NCBI RefSeq assembly: GCF_900129445.1
Contig: NZ_FQVT01000007.1
Location: 85,654 to 149,653 of the forward strand
Reading direction: 5' to 3'
Source of the DNA: Salegentibacter echinorum
GTDB lineage: Bacteria > Bacteroidota > Bacteroidia > Flavobacteriales > Flavobacteriaceae
DNA length: 64,000 bases
Part shown: one piece after another, positions 42,578-52,326 of the stretch
Layout: every line of letters begins with the position of its first letter
Numbering within the stretch: the first letter of the stretch is position 1
Notes under the pieces: model-generated
Seen by the model: only the letters and a program-made list of their open reading frames with translations
What the model was told of the DNA's origin: nothing
Database searches by the model: none
Translations under genes and position numbers: made by a program

Positions 42578-45577
42578 ATGAAACCTAAATTTAATAAAAA
42601 ATTATATTGTCATCTATTCTTGATAATGGGCTGCATTCTTTTCGCTAATGATATACAGGCTCAAGAACATAATTACCCTCCTGAGCCATCACGATGGGAA
42701 GCTGACTCTTTGGGGAATCAACGGGCAGTGATTAAAGTAGAGAACCCTATTGAGGAAGTAATTACGATTACAATTCCTTGGCGAAATAGAAATGTAAAAT
42801 CAGAGCAATTGGTGTATGTTGTGGATAGTACCCGTAATACTATTGTCACTGAAACAAAACAATTTAAAATGACTCCTGAATATGGAGTTATAAGTTTTAA
42901 TACAAAAGGTAAAAAAGGCATTTATTATGTTTATTATTTACCCTATAAACTTACTGGAAGTTCGAACTATCCAGATGCGGTTTATAAAACTACAAAGTTA
43001 TCTTCCCCATCATCAGATACAGAAAATACGGAAGGGGCTTCCGTTATCCGATTTGATGCAGTAGATTCTTTTAATAGTAACGATCCAATGGAGATAATCG
43101 CAACCAAAGATGAAGAAGAAAAACTTAAAAATGAAAATCCTAATAGAAATTATCTGGTTTTTCCTGAAAGACGAAATATTCCGATTAAGATGAAGCAATA
43201 CCTACCCAAAAAATGGATAGAGAGCGACATAAAAAGTACTTTTAAGGATGAGACCAGACCTGGTGAAAATTATACTTTTCAGCTGGGTGTCTGGGCATTT
43301 AGAAATAAGCTAAACGATGTTAGAATTACTTTTTCGGATTTAAAAGACAAAAATGGAAAAAATATGATTTCGGCCAAGGAATTTCATAGCTTTAACTTGA
43401 AAGGAATTGATTATACAGGAAAACCTTTTAGAAAGACCGTTGGGGTCAAAAAAGGATTGGTGAAAGCCTTTTGGTGTGGTGTGAAAATTCCTGAATCGAT
43501 AGCAGCCGGAAGCTACTCGGGAAAAGCAACAATAACCACAAATAACCAGAAGCCTACTACTATCTCTATTCAACTGGATATTACGGATGATATTGCTAAA
43601 AATAAAGGAATAGATAAACCTTGGAAGCAGACTAGACTGGAATGGCTAAATTCTACTTTGGCCCAGGAGAATTCTGTTATTGAACCTTACACTCCATTAA
43701 AAGTTTCGAATAACACAATTTCATTGTTAGGAAGAAATCTTATTCTGAATGAAAATGGTCTACCAAATCAAATTCAAACATTTTTTACTGAAGAAATGAC
43801 TGATATTTCTTCGGAGGCAAATAATATTCTGGAACAGCCTTTTCATTTTCAACTGATTAAGAAAAATGAGGGAGAAATCCAATTTAAATCTTCAGGAATA
43901 TCATATCAAACTCAAAGCCCCGGACTGGTTTCCTGGATATCAAAAAACATTTCTCAAAAGGTGAACATGACTGTATCAGGTAATTTAGAATTTGATGGTC
44001 ACGTCAATTATGAAGTAAAAGTAGTTGCTAAAGAAAATGTACAACTAAGAGATATTGCCTTACAAATTCCAATGCAAAATAGTGCTGCAGAATACATTTT
44101 AGGTCTTGGCCACAAAGGTGGAAATCGGCCTCAGAATATCAATTGGAAATGGGATGTGGCAAATAAAAACCAGGACGGAATGTGGCTGGGAAACGTCAAT
44201 AAGGGTGTTCAATTATCACTTAGAGATGAACGTTATCAACGTCCGTTAAACACTAATTTTTATCTTCAAAAGCCCTTATTATTGCCTACTTCTTGGGGAA
44301 ACAACAATAAAGGTGGTATCAAAATATTTGATGAAAATTCCACTACTAAAGTACAGGCTTACAGTGGTGCCAGAGAGATGAAAAAAGGAGATACCTTATT
44401 TTATAATTTCACTTTACTGATCACTCCTTTTCATACTTTGCAAACCAATAAGCAATGGGAGAATCGTTATTATCATGCCTACAGCCCTGTTGAAGAAGTA
44501 GTAGAGAGTGGTTCAAACGTTATTAATATTCATCATGCCAATGAAATTAATCCTTATATCAACTATCCTTTCATCGCCACCGAAGAAATGAAATCCTATA
44601 TTGATGCTGCTCATGAAAAGGGATTAAAAGTCAAAATTTATAATACCATTCGTGAAATTTCCAATAGAATGTATGAATTGTATCCTATAAAAAATTTAGA
44701 TAATGAGATATTTTCTTCAGGTGAAGGAAAGGGGTATTCTTGGTTACAAGAACATCTTGATGGAGATTATATCGCAGCCTGGTTTGTTTCGAGATATAAA
44801 GATGCTGCCATCATTAACAGTGGAATGAATCGTTGGCACAATTATTATGTGGAAGGCATGAATTGGTTAGTTCAAAATATTGGCATTGATGGAATTTATT
44901 TGGATGATGTTGCTTTTGATAGGGTAACGATGAAACGAGTAAAAAGAGTCCTTACCCAGAATGGACATCCGGGAATGATCGATTTACATTCGGCCAATCA
45001 ATTTAATGAACGAGATGGTTTCAATAATAGTGCTAATCTATATATGGATCACTTTCCTTATCTCAACCGATTATGGTTTGGAGAATATTTTGATTATGAA
45101 AAAGGGTCTCCTGAATTTTATTTAACGGAAGTAAGCGGAATTCCTTTTGGTCTCATGGGAGAAATGTTACAAGATGGTGGAAATCAATGGCGTGGAATGC
45201 TATACGGTATGACCAATAGAATGCCATATCAGGAAAAAAAACCTGATGCCATTTGGAAGGTATGGGATGATTTTGGAATAAAAGGTTCGAAAATGATTGG
45301 ATACTGGGTGAAAGACAATCCTGTCAAAACCAATAATAAGGAGGTCTTGGCCACCATTTATAAAAAAGATAACAAAGTTTTGGTGTCTCTTGCCAGCTGG
45401 GCTTCTTCTGATACGAATATTAAGTTAAATATTGATTGGAAAAAGTTAAACTTAAATGTAAAAGATGCCAAAATTGAGGCTCCTGAAATTCGTGATTTCC
45501 AATCTCATCAAACTTTCCAACCAGGAGATCAAATATCGATAAAGAAGAACAAAGGTATATTACTTACAATTGAGTGA
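42578..45577 (+). CDS. Secreted DUF6067-like glycoside-hydrolase-domain protein
   Basis: 999 aa from ATG 42578; an earlier start inside the ASST gene is rejected because a signal peptide (LYCHLFLIMGCILFANDIQA) begins here. The N-terminal half is beta-rich (GH123-like N-terminal and DUF6067 features: TFQLGVWAFRNKLNDVRITF; LGLGHKGGNRPQNINWKWDV). A TIM-barrel-like region runs from ~640 to 880 with HAYSPVEEVVESGSNVINIH, NWLVQNIGIDGIYLDDVAFD (candidate catalytic Asp) and MIDLHSANQFNERDGF. A beta-domain closes it. The fold suggests a glycosidase, but the specificity is unknown. It is cotranscribed with the ASST and DUF5107 genes. Confidence 0.75.
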   Translation: MKPKFNKKLYCHLFLIMGCILFANDIQAQEHNYPPEPSRWEADSLGNQRAVIKVENPIEEVITITIPWRNRNVKSEQLVYVVDSTRNTIVTETKQFKMTPEYGVISFNTKGKKGIYYVYYLPYKLTGSSNYPDAVYKTTKLSSPSSDTENTEGASVIRFDAVDSFNSNDPMEIIATKDEEEKLKNENPNRNYLVFPERRNIPIKMKQYLPKKWIESDIKSTFKDETRPGENYTFQLGVWAFRNKLNDVRITFSDLKDKNGKNMISAKEFHSFNLKGIDYTGKPFRKTVGVKKGLVKAFWCGVKIPESIAAGSYSGKATITTNNQKPTTISIQLDITDDIAKNKGIDKPWKQTRLEWLNSTLAQENSVIEPYTPLKVSNNTISLLGRNLILNENGLPNQIQTFFTEEMTDISSEANNILEQPFHFQLIKKNEGEIQFKSSGISYQTQSPGLVSWISKNISQKVNMTVSGNLEFDGHVNYEVKVVAKENVQLRDIALQIPMQNSAAEYILGLGHKGGNRPQNINWKWDVANKNQDGMWLGNVNKGVQLSLRDERYQRPLNTNFYLQKPLLLPTSWGNNNKGGIKIFDENSTTKVQAYSGAREMKKGDTLFYNFTLLITPFHTLQTNKQWENRYYHAYSPVEEVVESGSNVINIHHANEINPYINYPFIATEEMKSYIDAAHEKGLKVKIYNTIREISNRMYELYPIKNLDNEIFSSGEGKGYSWLQEHLDGDYIAAWFVSRYKDAAIINSGMNRWHNYYVEGMNWLVQNIGIDGIYLDDVAFDRVTMKRVKRVLTQNGHPGMIDLHSANQFNERDGFNNSANLYMDHFPYLNRLWFGEYFDYEKGSPEFYLTEVSGIPFGLMGEMLQDGGNQWRGMLYGMTNRMPYQEKKPDAIWKVWDDFGIKGSKMIGYWVKDNPVKTNNKEVLATIYKKDNKVLVSLASWASSDTNIKLNIDWKKLNLNVKDAKIEAPEIRDFQSHQTFQPGDQISIKKNKGILLTIE

Positions 45578-45578
45578 A

Positions 45579-48530
45579 ATGAAAAAAGTTATAACCTTAT
45601 TAGCATTAATCCTAGCTTTTCAGTCTATCAATTCTCAAAATAATGCAAGTATTCGAGAATATAGAAAGGAATACCGTACGTACCCTTTTTCAAATCCTAA
45701 TCCAATTCCTGCTACAAAGAAAATATATCCATATTTTAGATATGACGGTTTTACTCAAAACCCTGTGAAAAAAAAATGGAAGGTAGTTGAATTAGAAAAT
45801 GAGTATATTAGGGTACAGATTATGCCCGAAATCGGAGGAAAAATATGGGGCGCAACTGACAAAAAGAGCGGACGAGATTTTCTATATAATAATGATGTAG
45901 TGAAATTTCGCGATATAGCACTTCGTGGACCTTGGGTAAGCGGTGGTATCGAATTCAATTATGGTATCATAGGTCATACTCCTAACAGTGCCACTCCTGT
46001 AGATTATTTAACTAAAGAAAATCCTGATGGTAGCGTAAGTTGTTTTATCAGTACATTAGATTTACTTACCCGTACGCGTTGGCTTTTGGAAATTAAATTA
46101 GAAAAAGACAAAGCATATTTTACCACCCGTTCATATTGGTTTAACTCTACTGCGGTAGAACAGCCATATTATACTTGGATGAACGCCGGAATTCCCGCCG
46201 GAGAAGACTTGCAATTCCTCTATCCTGGCACCCATTATATAGGACACGGAGGGGAACCCTATAATTGGCCTCTGGATAATCAAGGCAGAAACCTTGCTTT
46301 TTATTCTGAAAATGCCTTTGGGGGGTCAAAATCCTTCCATGTTCTGGGTTCACATAGCAACTATTTCGGAGGATATTGGAAAGATGACGATTTTGGGATG
46401 ATTCGTTATTCTAACCGAGAGGACAAGTTAGGCAAGAAAATTTTTCTATGGGCTCAATCTGAACAAGGAAAGATTTGGGAAAATCTGCTTACCGACAACA
46501 GCGGACAGTATGTAGAAATTCAAAGTGGTCGGTTGTTTAATCAGAATGCATTTGAAAGTAGTTTTACCCCTTTTAAACAAATTGGCTTCGCTCCGTATAG
46601 TACTGATAGGTGGACCGAGTATTGGTATCCTTTTAAAGGGATAGGTGGTTTTACTTCTGCCAATTCGTTTGGAGCTTTTAATATCGAGAAAAACAAAAAT
46701 AGCTTTTCCCTAAAATTAAGTCCTGTGCAAAAAGTTCAAGACACCTTAAAGCTTTTTTCTGCGGAAGGAAATCAGCTTAAAAAGCTTTTTCTGAAAGCCG
46801 AGCCACGGGAAATATTTGAAAAAGAAATTAATCTTGATGAAGGGGAAGATCCAGCCTATATAATATTTAAAGGACAGCGAATTGATATTCAAAACAATAG
46901 CACTGAGAAAGAATTAAGTAGACCTCTAGAGTTGCCTAAAGAGTTTGATTCTGAAAGTGCTTATGGGCTGTATCTTCAAGGAAGGGATTTATATAGGTTT
47001 AGAAACTATGAATTGGCAGAAGAAAAGATAGCTACCTCATTATCTAAAAAAGCTCTATTCCTTCCTTCCTTAGTTGAAATGGCAAAATTAAAGTTATTTA
47101 GGATGCAAATTGATTCTGCCTATACATATGCAAGAAAGGCTTTAAGTATAGATACATATAATCCGGAAGCCAACTACTATTACGGTTTAGCAGCTTTAGA
47201 AATGAATAAAACTTATGATGCTATAGATGGCTTTGAGGTGGCAAGCGTTTCTACACCCTATAGAAATGCGGCTTATACTGCGCTTAGTAAGCTATATATG
47301 GAGTCACAAGATTTCATTAAAGCCAGAGAATATGCGAAATTCAGTTTGCAGAATAATTCAGGAAATTTGGAATCACTTAAAATATTGTATCTAATATCAC
47401 GAATCAATAATGATAGCAAATCGTTAAATGAGTTAGAAGAGCGGATAGAGAACTTAAATCCAGTTGATCATTTCCTTAATTTTGAAAATTATTATACTAA
47501 CCCCACTAAAGAAAATGAAAATAATTTTAAAGAATTGATTCGTAATGAGATGCCATTTGAGACCTATCTGGAACTGGCTATCTGGTATGCTAATATTAAC
47601 AAGTTGAAAGAAAGCAAAAGAATCTTGGAGCTTGCACCTCAGAATGCAATAGGTCTATATTGGTTAGCTTGGCTTAATCGGAAATCCAATCCAGCTCTAT
47701 CCGATAAGTATTTGAATAAGGTTAAAGTTTCTTCCATGAACTTTGTATTTCCTTTTCGAAAGGAAACAGCACAGGTGTTGAAATGGGCTTCTACAAAAAG
47801 AGATTCCTGGAAATCGGATTATTTATTAGCCTTGATTGAAGAGTTTAGGGGGAATCAAAAAAAAGCAATTTCCTTATTAAAATCTTATAAAAACATAGAA
47901 TTTGCACCTTTTTATGTGGTAAAAGCTCGATTGGAAAAAAAAGATTCTTTGAAAAAGAGATTGGAGTATATACGCAAGGCAGTCGCACTTCAGCCAAATG
48001 AACCGCGATACGGCAGATTACTTGCCGAAATTTATTTAAAGCATGGTGAACCTAACAAAGCTGTTGATATCCTCGAAAAGTATTACAAACGAGATGATAA
48101 AAATTATATTGTCGGTTTAGACTTAATTAATGCCTTTATCATTGCCGATCAATTCGAAGATGCAGAGAAAGTACTAACAAAAATTCGTGTTTTACCTTTT
48201 GAAGGTGCCGATGATGCAAAGGAATATTATCGGCAAACAAAACTGATGTTAGCATTTCAGGCTATGCAAAATAAAAATTATACTAGAGCCCTTAGAAAAA
48301 TAAAGGAGTCAGAAAAATGGCCCTCAAATCTGGGGGTGGGAAGGCCATATCCCGAGTTAATAAATAATGATTTAGAGAATGCTTTGCGTGCTGCTATCTA
48401 CAAAAAATCAGGAAATAAAAAATTATTCAAAGAACAGATAAGAAAATTCGATGATCAAGATGTTGTTGACAAAGAAACTTTACTTAGAAAGATTAGAGCC
48501 ATTTCAAAATCTGACGAGAGATTGTTTTAG
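45579..48530 (+). CDS. Secreted DUF5107-TPR fusion protein
   Basis: 983 aa from ATG 45579, one base after the preceding stop. A signal peptide (VITLLALILAFQSINS) is followed by a DUF5107 domain at about 60-370 (VVELENEYIRVQIMPEIGGK; GIEFNYGIIGHTPNSATPVD; PFKQIGFAPYSTDRWTEYWY). This is a galactose-mutarotase-like fold found in many carbohydrate loci. From about 465 onward there are TPR-like helical repeats (YGLYLQGRDLYRFRNYELAE; AYTYARKALSIDTYNPEANY; RYGRLLAEIYLKHGEPNKAV). It is the last gene of the locus. It may bind or process the sugar that SusD captures; no catalytic residue can be assigned. Confidence 0.85.
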   Translation: MKKVITLLALILAFQSINSQNNASIREYRKEYRTYPFSNPNPIPATKKIYPYFRYDGFTQNPVKKKWKVVELENEYIRVQIMPEIGGKIWGATDKKSGRDFLYNNDVVKFRDIALRGPWVSGGIEFNYGIIGHTPNSATPVDYLTKENPDGSVSCFISTLDLLTRTRWLLEIKLEKDKAYFTTRSYWFNSTAVEQPYYTWMNAGIPAGEDLQFLYPGTHYIGHGGEPYNWPLDNQGRNLAFYSENAFGGSKSFHVLGSHSNYFGGYWKDDDFGMIRYSNREDKLGKKIFLWAQSEQGKIWENLLTDNSGQYVEIQSGRLFNQNAFESSFTPFKQIGFAPYSTDRWTEYWYPFKGIGGFTSANSFGAFNIEKNKNSFSLKLSPVQKVQDTLKLFSAEGNQLKKLFLKAEPREIFEKEINLDEGEDPAYIIFKGQRIDIQNNSTEKELSRPLELPKEFDSESAYGLYLQGRDLYRFRNYELAEEKIATSLSKKALFLPSLVEMAKLKLFRMQIDSAYTYARKALSIDTYNPEANYYYGLAALEMNKTYDAIDGFEVASVSTPYRNAAYTALSKLYMESQDFIKAREYAKFSLQNNSGNLESLKILYLISRINNDSKSLNELEERIENLNPVDHFLNFENYYTNPTKENENNFKELIRNEMPFETYLELAIWYANINKLKESKRILELAPQNAIGLYWLAWLNRKSNPALSDKYLNKVKVSSMNFVFPFRKETAQVLKWASTKRDSWKSDYLLALIEEFRGNQKKAISLLKSYKNIEFAPFYVVKARLEKKDSLKKRLEYIRKAVALQPNEPRYGRLLAEIYLKHGEPNKAVDILEKYYKRDDKNYIVGLDLINAFIIADQFEDAEKVLTKIRVLPFEGADDAKEYYRQTKLMLAFQAMQNKNYTRALRKIKESEKWPSNLGVGRPYPELINNDLENALRAAIYKKSGNKKLFKEQIRKFDDQDVVDKETLLRKIRAISKSDERLF

Positions 48531-48889
48531 ATGTTTTTATAGCAAATAAAAGTCGTCCCACAGATTTTAGAAAAGTGGAAATAGTAGATCTTGAAAAGTA
48601 TGAAAATAATTCAGAGGCTTTACAAAAAGAGGTGGATAAACTATTGAGCGAAAAAAGATAACAAATCAGTTGTAGATAGCCTAGATATGGACGCCGCCTA
48701 GTTAAAGAAAGGGAGCAAGTGCAGGTTTAGTTACAAAAAGCATTCGTTACGGAGGAAGGTGGGGGTACTGACCAAAAAAGCGAGTACCAATGAGATTGCC
48801 CATTTAGATGAAGTACTCAATACCGCTACTCTGGCCTAAAGCATTTAACAGATGTAATTTATATAGAAAATGAGCGAATAGTTAAGATT
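48531..48889. other. Decayed DNA downstream of the utilization locus
   Basis: About 360 bp. A plus-strand open stretch (IANKSRPTDFRKVEIVDLEK, then ENNSEALQKEVDKLLSEK and a stop near 48660) is probably the tail of a lost gene. A second short stretch near 48700-48835 is broken by stops. No family is recognised. Confidence 0.45.
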
Positions 48890-49745
48890 TTAAAAATTAA
48901 TTACAGAGTCCAAAGCATCATCTGCATCTTTATGAATAAAGTTGGCTTGATAATTTAAGGTGGTTTTTAAGTCGCTATGACGATACAGTTTTTGTAGCAT
49001 TAAGAGGTGTATTTTATCTCCGGCAATATTACCAAAGCTATGTCGAGCGATATGATTGGATAAGTTTTTATTGATATCACATTTCTTGGCTATTCTTTTA
49101 AGATATTTATTGAAAAGCTGAGTGGCGTTTCGGGTTTTAGTGAAAATATCTTTTGCGCTATGATTATCAACGTCTTTTAAAAAAGGAAATACATATCCGT
49201 GATTTTCTTTTCGATTAATTCGGTAAAGATCCAATATAGCTTTGCCTTTATCAGGAATTTTGAGACTCAAAGGCTTTTCATTCTTATTCATCACATAATA
49301 AAGCCGGTTATCCTTAAAATCTGACCATCTCAACTTGATCACATCAGAAATACGTATTCCTGCAAAATAGAAGGAAATTAACCAAGCATTATGTGCAGCC
49401 AGATGGTAGAATTTTCTTCTAGTACTAAAGCTTCGATTCTTTCAACTTCATCAATTGTCAAACCGATTTTGTTTCCATATCTATTCGAATCTTTATTTTG
49501 TCACCAGCAAAGGGATAGAATTTTGATGCTTCAACTCCATCTTTTATGACAATATTAAGAAGAGTCCTAATAAATATGAATTTATTGGTGATAGTCCGTG
49601 TTTTGTGATTGAGATATGCTGAACAAAAGGTTTTATACTTTTCTACTAAAGCCTCATTGATCTCGCGGAATTTTATTTTTTTTGAAGTAACTAATACCAT
49701 CTTCTACTTCAGTACGGAATGGTGATATTCTTTAAATGCCATTAT
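48890..49745 (-). pseudogene. Broken tyrosine integrase
   Basis: Two minus-strand pieces remain. 49458-49745 covers part of the core-binding domain (KIKFREINEALVEKYKTFCS; FIRTLLNIVIKDGVEASKFY). 48890-49342 covers most of the catalytic domain, with HIARHSFGNIAGDK and the nucleophile in TTLNYQANF. The segment between them is out of frame with stops, and the N-terminal arm-binding domain is missing. The C-terminal 18 residues are identical to those of the intact integrase at 12.5 kb and the whole catalytic region is close to it. It is probably the relic integrase of the element that brought the genes to its left. Confidence 0.88.
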
Positions 49746-49773
49746 CGTGGATAGCTCCTTAACCATTTGATTT

Positions 49774-49817
49774 TTAAGTTAAATCATTTTAAACTTAAGT
49801 TTTAAGGCTTAAATTTG
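49774..49817 (+). promoter_or_regulatory. Promoter and candidate operator of the Fur-family gene
   Basis: A -7-like TAAATTTG lies at 49810-49817, 20 bp before the GTG start. Immediately upstream, TTAAGTTAAAT and ATTTTAAACTTAA (49774-49798) form an inverted repeat with a one-base bulge, the right size and AT content for a Fur/Zur/PerR-type box. Binding is inferred. Confidence 0.5.
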
Positions 49818-49836
49818 TATAGCAAAAAATATTAAA

Positions 49837-50259
49837 GTGGACCAGTTAGAAAAAGAACATATACTCAAAGAACGTGGCATTCGCCCCACAGCGATGCGTG
49901 TAATGATTCTTCAATACCTAATGAAAGCTGACCACGCCACATCTTTAAACGAGCTCGAACAAAATTTTGACCGTTCTGATAAAAGTACCCTCTACCGAAC
50001 CTTGAAAACTTTTGAAGATAATAAAATGGTGCACAAGATAGACGATGGCAGTGGCATTTTTAAATATGGCCTGTGCGAAGACAATTGCGAGTGCGCTAAA
50101 GAAGATCAACATTTTCATTTTCACTGTGAAAAATGTGAGGAAACTTTTTGCCTCAACTCAATGCACATCCCTAACCTCAAGTTACCTAAAGGATTTACCC
50201 TAAAACAAGCTAATCTTGTTTTAAAAGGCGTCTGCTCTTATTGCAATCCGGTTGCATAA
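49837..50259 (+). CDS. Fur-family transcriptional regulator (Zur/PerR-like)
   Basis: 140 aa from a GTG start. The N-terminal winged helix is clear (LKERGIRPTAMRVMILQYLM; SDKSTLYRTLKTFEDNKMVH). Two CxxC pairs (CEKCEETFC and CSYC near the C-terminus) form the structural zinc site, and HFHFHCEK supplies further ligands. It is followed after 42 bp by a Zn/Cd-type P1B ATPase on the same strand, so zinc-responsive control of export is plausible. A classical Zur represses uptake; a Fur-type protein next to an exporter is less usual. Iron or peroxide sensing cannot be excluded. Confidence 0.9.
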   Translation: MDQLEKEHILKERGIRPTAMRVMILQYLMKADHATSLNELEQNFDRSDKSTLYRTLKTFEDNKMVHKIDDGSGIFKYGLCEDNCECAKEDQHFHFHCEKCEETFCLNSMHIPNLKLPKGFTLKQANLVLKGVCSYCNPVA

Positions 50260-50301
50260 AATGCTCCTTATCTTTGTAATTGCAAATGTGAACCCAATAT
50301 T

Positions 50302-52326
50302 ATGAGCGATTGCTGCAGTCAAAACGATGCCTGTTCATCAAAAGATAAAAAAACGGTAAAGGATATATTCACCGCAAACCCTTATGTTTCATCAGTATTT
50401 AGTTTTGCCTTGTTGGCTATTGGGATGTGTCTGGAATACTTGGTTCAACCGGCGTTTTTTCAAGGCCCCCTAAGGTTTTCCTGGTATTTAATAGCTTATA
50501 TTCCCGTGGCCTTTCCCGTGTTAAAGAATGCTGTTAAGTCAATAGCAAACGGGCAGGTGTTTAATGAGTTTTTTTTGATGAGCATCGCCACGATAGGTGC
50601 TTTTGCAATTGGTCAATATTCCGAAGGAGTTGGGGTGATGTTATTTTATTCCTTCGGTGAAATTTTACAACATGCCGCGGTCAATCGCGCCAGGGGAAAT
50701 ATTCAAAGTTTGCTGGATGTTCGGCCGGAAATTGCACGGGTTTTTAGAAGCAACAAATTCATTGAAGTACATCCGGAAGAAGTAAGCGTCGGTGAACGCA
50801 TCGAAGTGAAAGTCGGTGAAAAAATTCCTTTAGACGGGGAATTATTAAGTGAACAAACCAGTGTTAACACCGCTGCGATCACAGGCGAAAGTAAACCAAA
50901 AACAGTCTTGAAAGGTGAAGAGATCCTGGCCGGTTCCATCAATTTATCCCACGTAATTGAAATGAAAGCAAGCAGGGCGTTTGCCGAGAGTTCAATTTCC
51001 AAAATTGTGGAATTGGTTCAAAATGCCAATTCAAACAAGGCAAAGACAGAGCTGTTAATGCGCAAGCTGGCAAAAGTTTACACGCCCATCGTTACTTATC
51101 TGGCCATTGCGATTACGGTTTTGCCCTACTTTTTTGTTAGTGATTATGTATTTACCGAATGGCTTTCCCGCTCCTTGATCTTTCTGGTTATTTCCTGTCC
51201 TTGTGCGTTAATTGTTTCGATTCCGCTGGGTTATTTTGGCGGAATTGGTGCAGCTTCCAAAAACGGAATCTTGTTTAAAGGGGGAGATTTTTTAGATCAG
51301 CTTACAAAAATAAATACCCTGGTTGTCGATAAAACAGGCACGCTTACCAAAGGCGTTTTCCAACTGAAGACAATTGTTTCTGAACCTTATATTTCTGAAA
51401 GCGAATTGATGAATTACCTTGCGGCTGTTGAACAGAAATCAACCCATCCCATCGCCAAAGCTATTCAGAATTATTCCGAAAACTCAGAAACCTGGGAAGC
51501 CCGAAATGTCAAAGAAATTCACGGTAAGGGCTTGAAGGCAGAGGTTAAGGGCAAAGCGGTTTCGGCCGGCAGTGCAAAATTATTGGAAGAGGCCGGGATT
51601 ACCTTTCCGCACGAAATTGCCGACATTCCGGAAACGACAATTCTGATCAGTATTTCGGGAGAATTTGCCGGTTATGTGATTGTCGCAGATGCTTATAAAG
51701 ATAATGTGGCTGAAAGCATACGAAAAATTAAAACCCAGGGAATAGAGGAAATCATAATGTTATCTGGCGACAAACAAAAACTCACCGAAAAGGTTGCCAG
51801 GGACCTCGGTATTGATGAAGCTCGCGGCGGTTTATTGCCCGAAGAAAAACTGCGGGCTGTTAAAGAGATTCAAGCTGATAGGGATAAAAAAGTAGCTTTT
51901 ATTGGGGATGGGATCAACGATGCACCGGTTTTGATTTCCAGCGATATTGGTGTGGCAATGGGTGCTATGGGAAGCGATCTCGCCATTGAATCTGCCGATG
52001 TCGTTTTACAAACCGATGAGCCGTTAAAATTCCTCACGGCCCTAAATATCAGCAAAGCCACACGAAAAATTATTTGGCAAAACATTGTCCTGGCTTTAGG
52101 AGTTAAATTAATCGTGATGGCTTTTGGTGCTTTTGGGTATGCCAATTTATGGATTGCTGTTTTTTCAGATGTTGGTGTCGCATTACTCGCCATTGCCAAT
52201 GCCGTGCGTTTGCAGCAAATGAAGTTTGATACTTCTTCACATGCTGCTGCCAACAATAATAAACCGATCAAATCTTCTGCAGAAGAGGCTTTTCCATCAG
52301 AGCTTGCCGTTGAAAAAAATGCATAG
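50302..52326 (+). CDS. Heavy-metal P1B-type ATPase (Zn/Cd/Pb exporter type)
   Basis: 674 aa. The membrane CPC motif is in VISCPCALIVSIPLGYFGG (~299). The phosphorylation site is VDKTGTLTKG (~343), and GDGINDAPVL is at ~534. The late-helix DxG in VFSDVGVALLAIANAVRLQ points to the P1B-2 group, which exports zinc, cadmium or lead from the cytoplasm. There is no N-terminal HMA domain. Instead the first 20 residues carry four Cys (MSDCCSQNDACSSKDKK). The last ~30 residues form an Ala/Asn/Ser-rich tail. It is probably cotranscribed with the Fur-family gene. Confidence 0.94.
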   Translation: MSDCCSQNDACSSKDKKTVKDIFTANPYVSSVFSFALLAIGMCLEYLVQPAFFQGPLRFSWYLIAYIPVAFPVLKNAVKSIANGQVFNEFFLMSIATIGAFAIGQYSEGVGVMLFYSFGEILQHAAVNRARGNIQSLLDVRPEIARVFRSNKFIEVHPEEVSVGERIEVKVGEKIPLDGELLSEQTSVNTAAITGESKPKTVLKGEEILAGSINLSHVIEMKASRAFAESSISKIVELVQNANSNKAKTELLMRKLAKVYTPIVTYLAIAITVLPYFFVSDYVFTEWLSRSLIFLVISCPCALIVSIPLGYFGGIGAASKNGILFKGGDFLDQLTKINTLVVDKTGTLTKGVFQLKTIVSEPYISESELMNYLAAVEQKSTHPIAKAIQNYSENSETWEARNVKEIHGKGLKAEVKGKAVSAGSAKLLEEAGITFPHEIADIPETTILISISGEFAGYVIVADAYKDNVAESIRKIKTQGIEEIIMLSGDKQKLTEKVARDLGIDEARGGLLPEEKLRAVKEIQADRDKKVAFIGDGINDAPVLISSDIGVAMGAMGSDLAIESADVVLQTDEPLKFLTALNISKATRKIIWQNIVLALGVKLIVMAFGAFGYANLWIAVFSDVGVALLAIANAVRLQQMKFDTSSHAAANNNKPIKSSAEEAFPSELAVEKNA

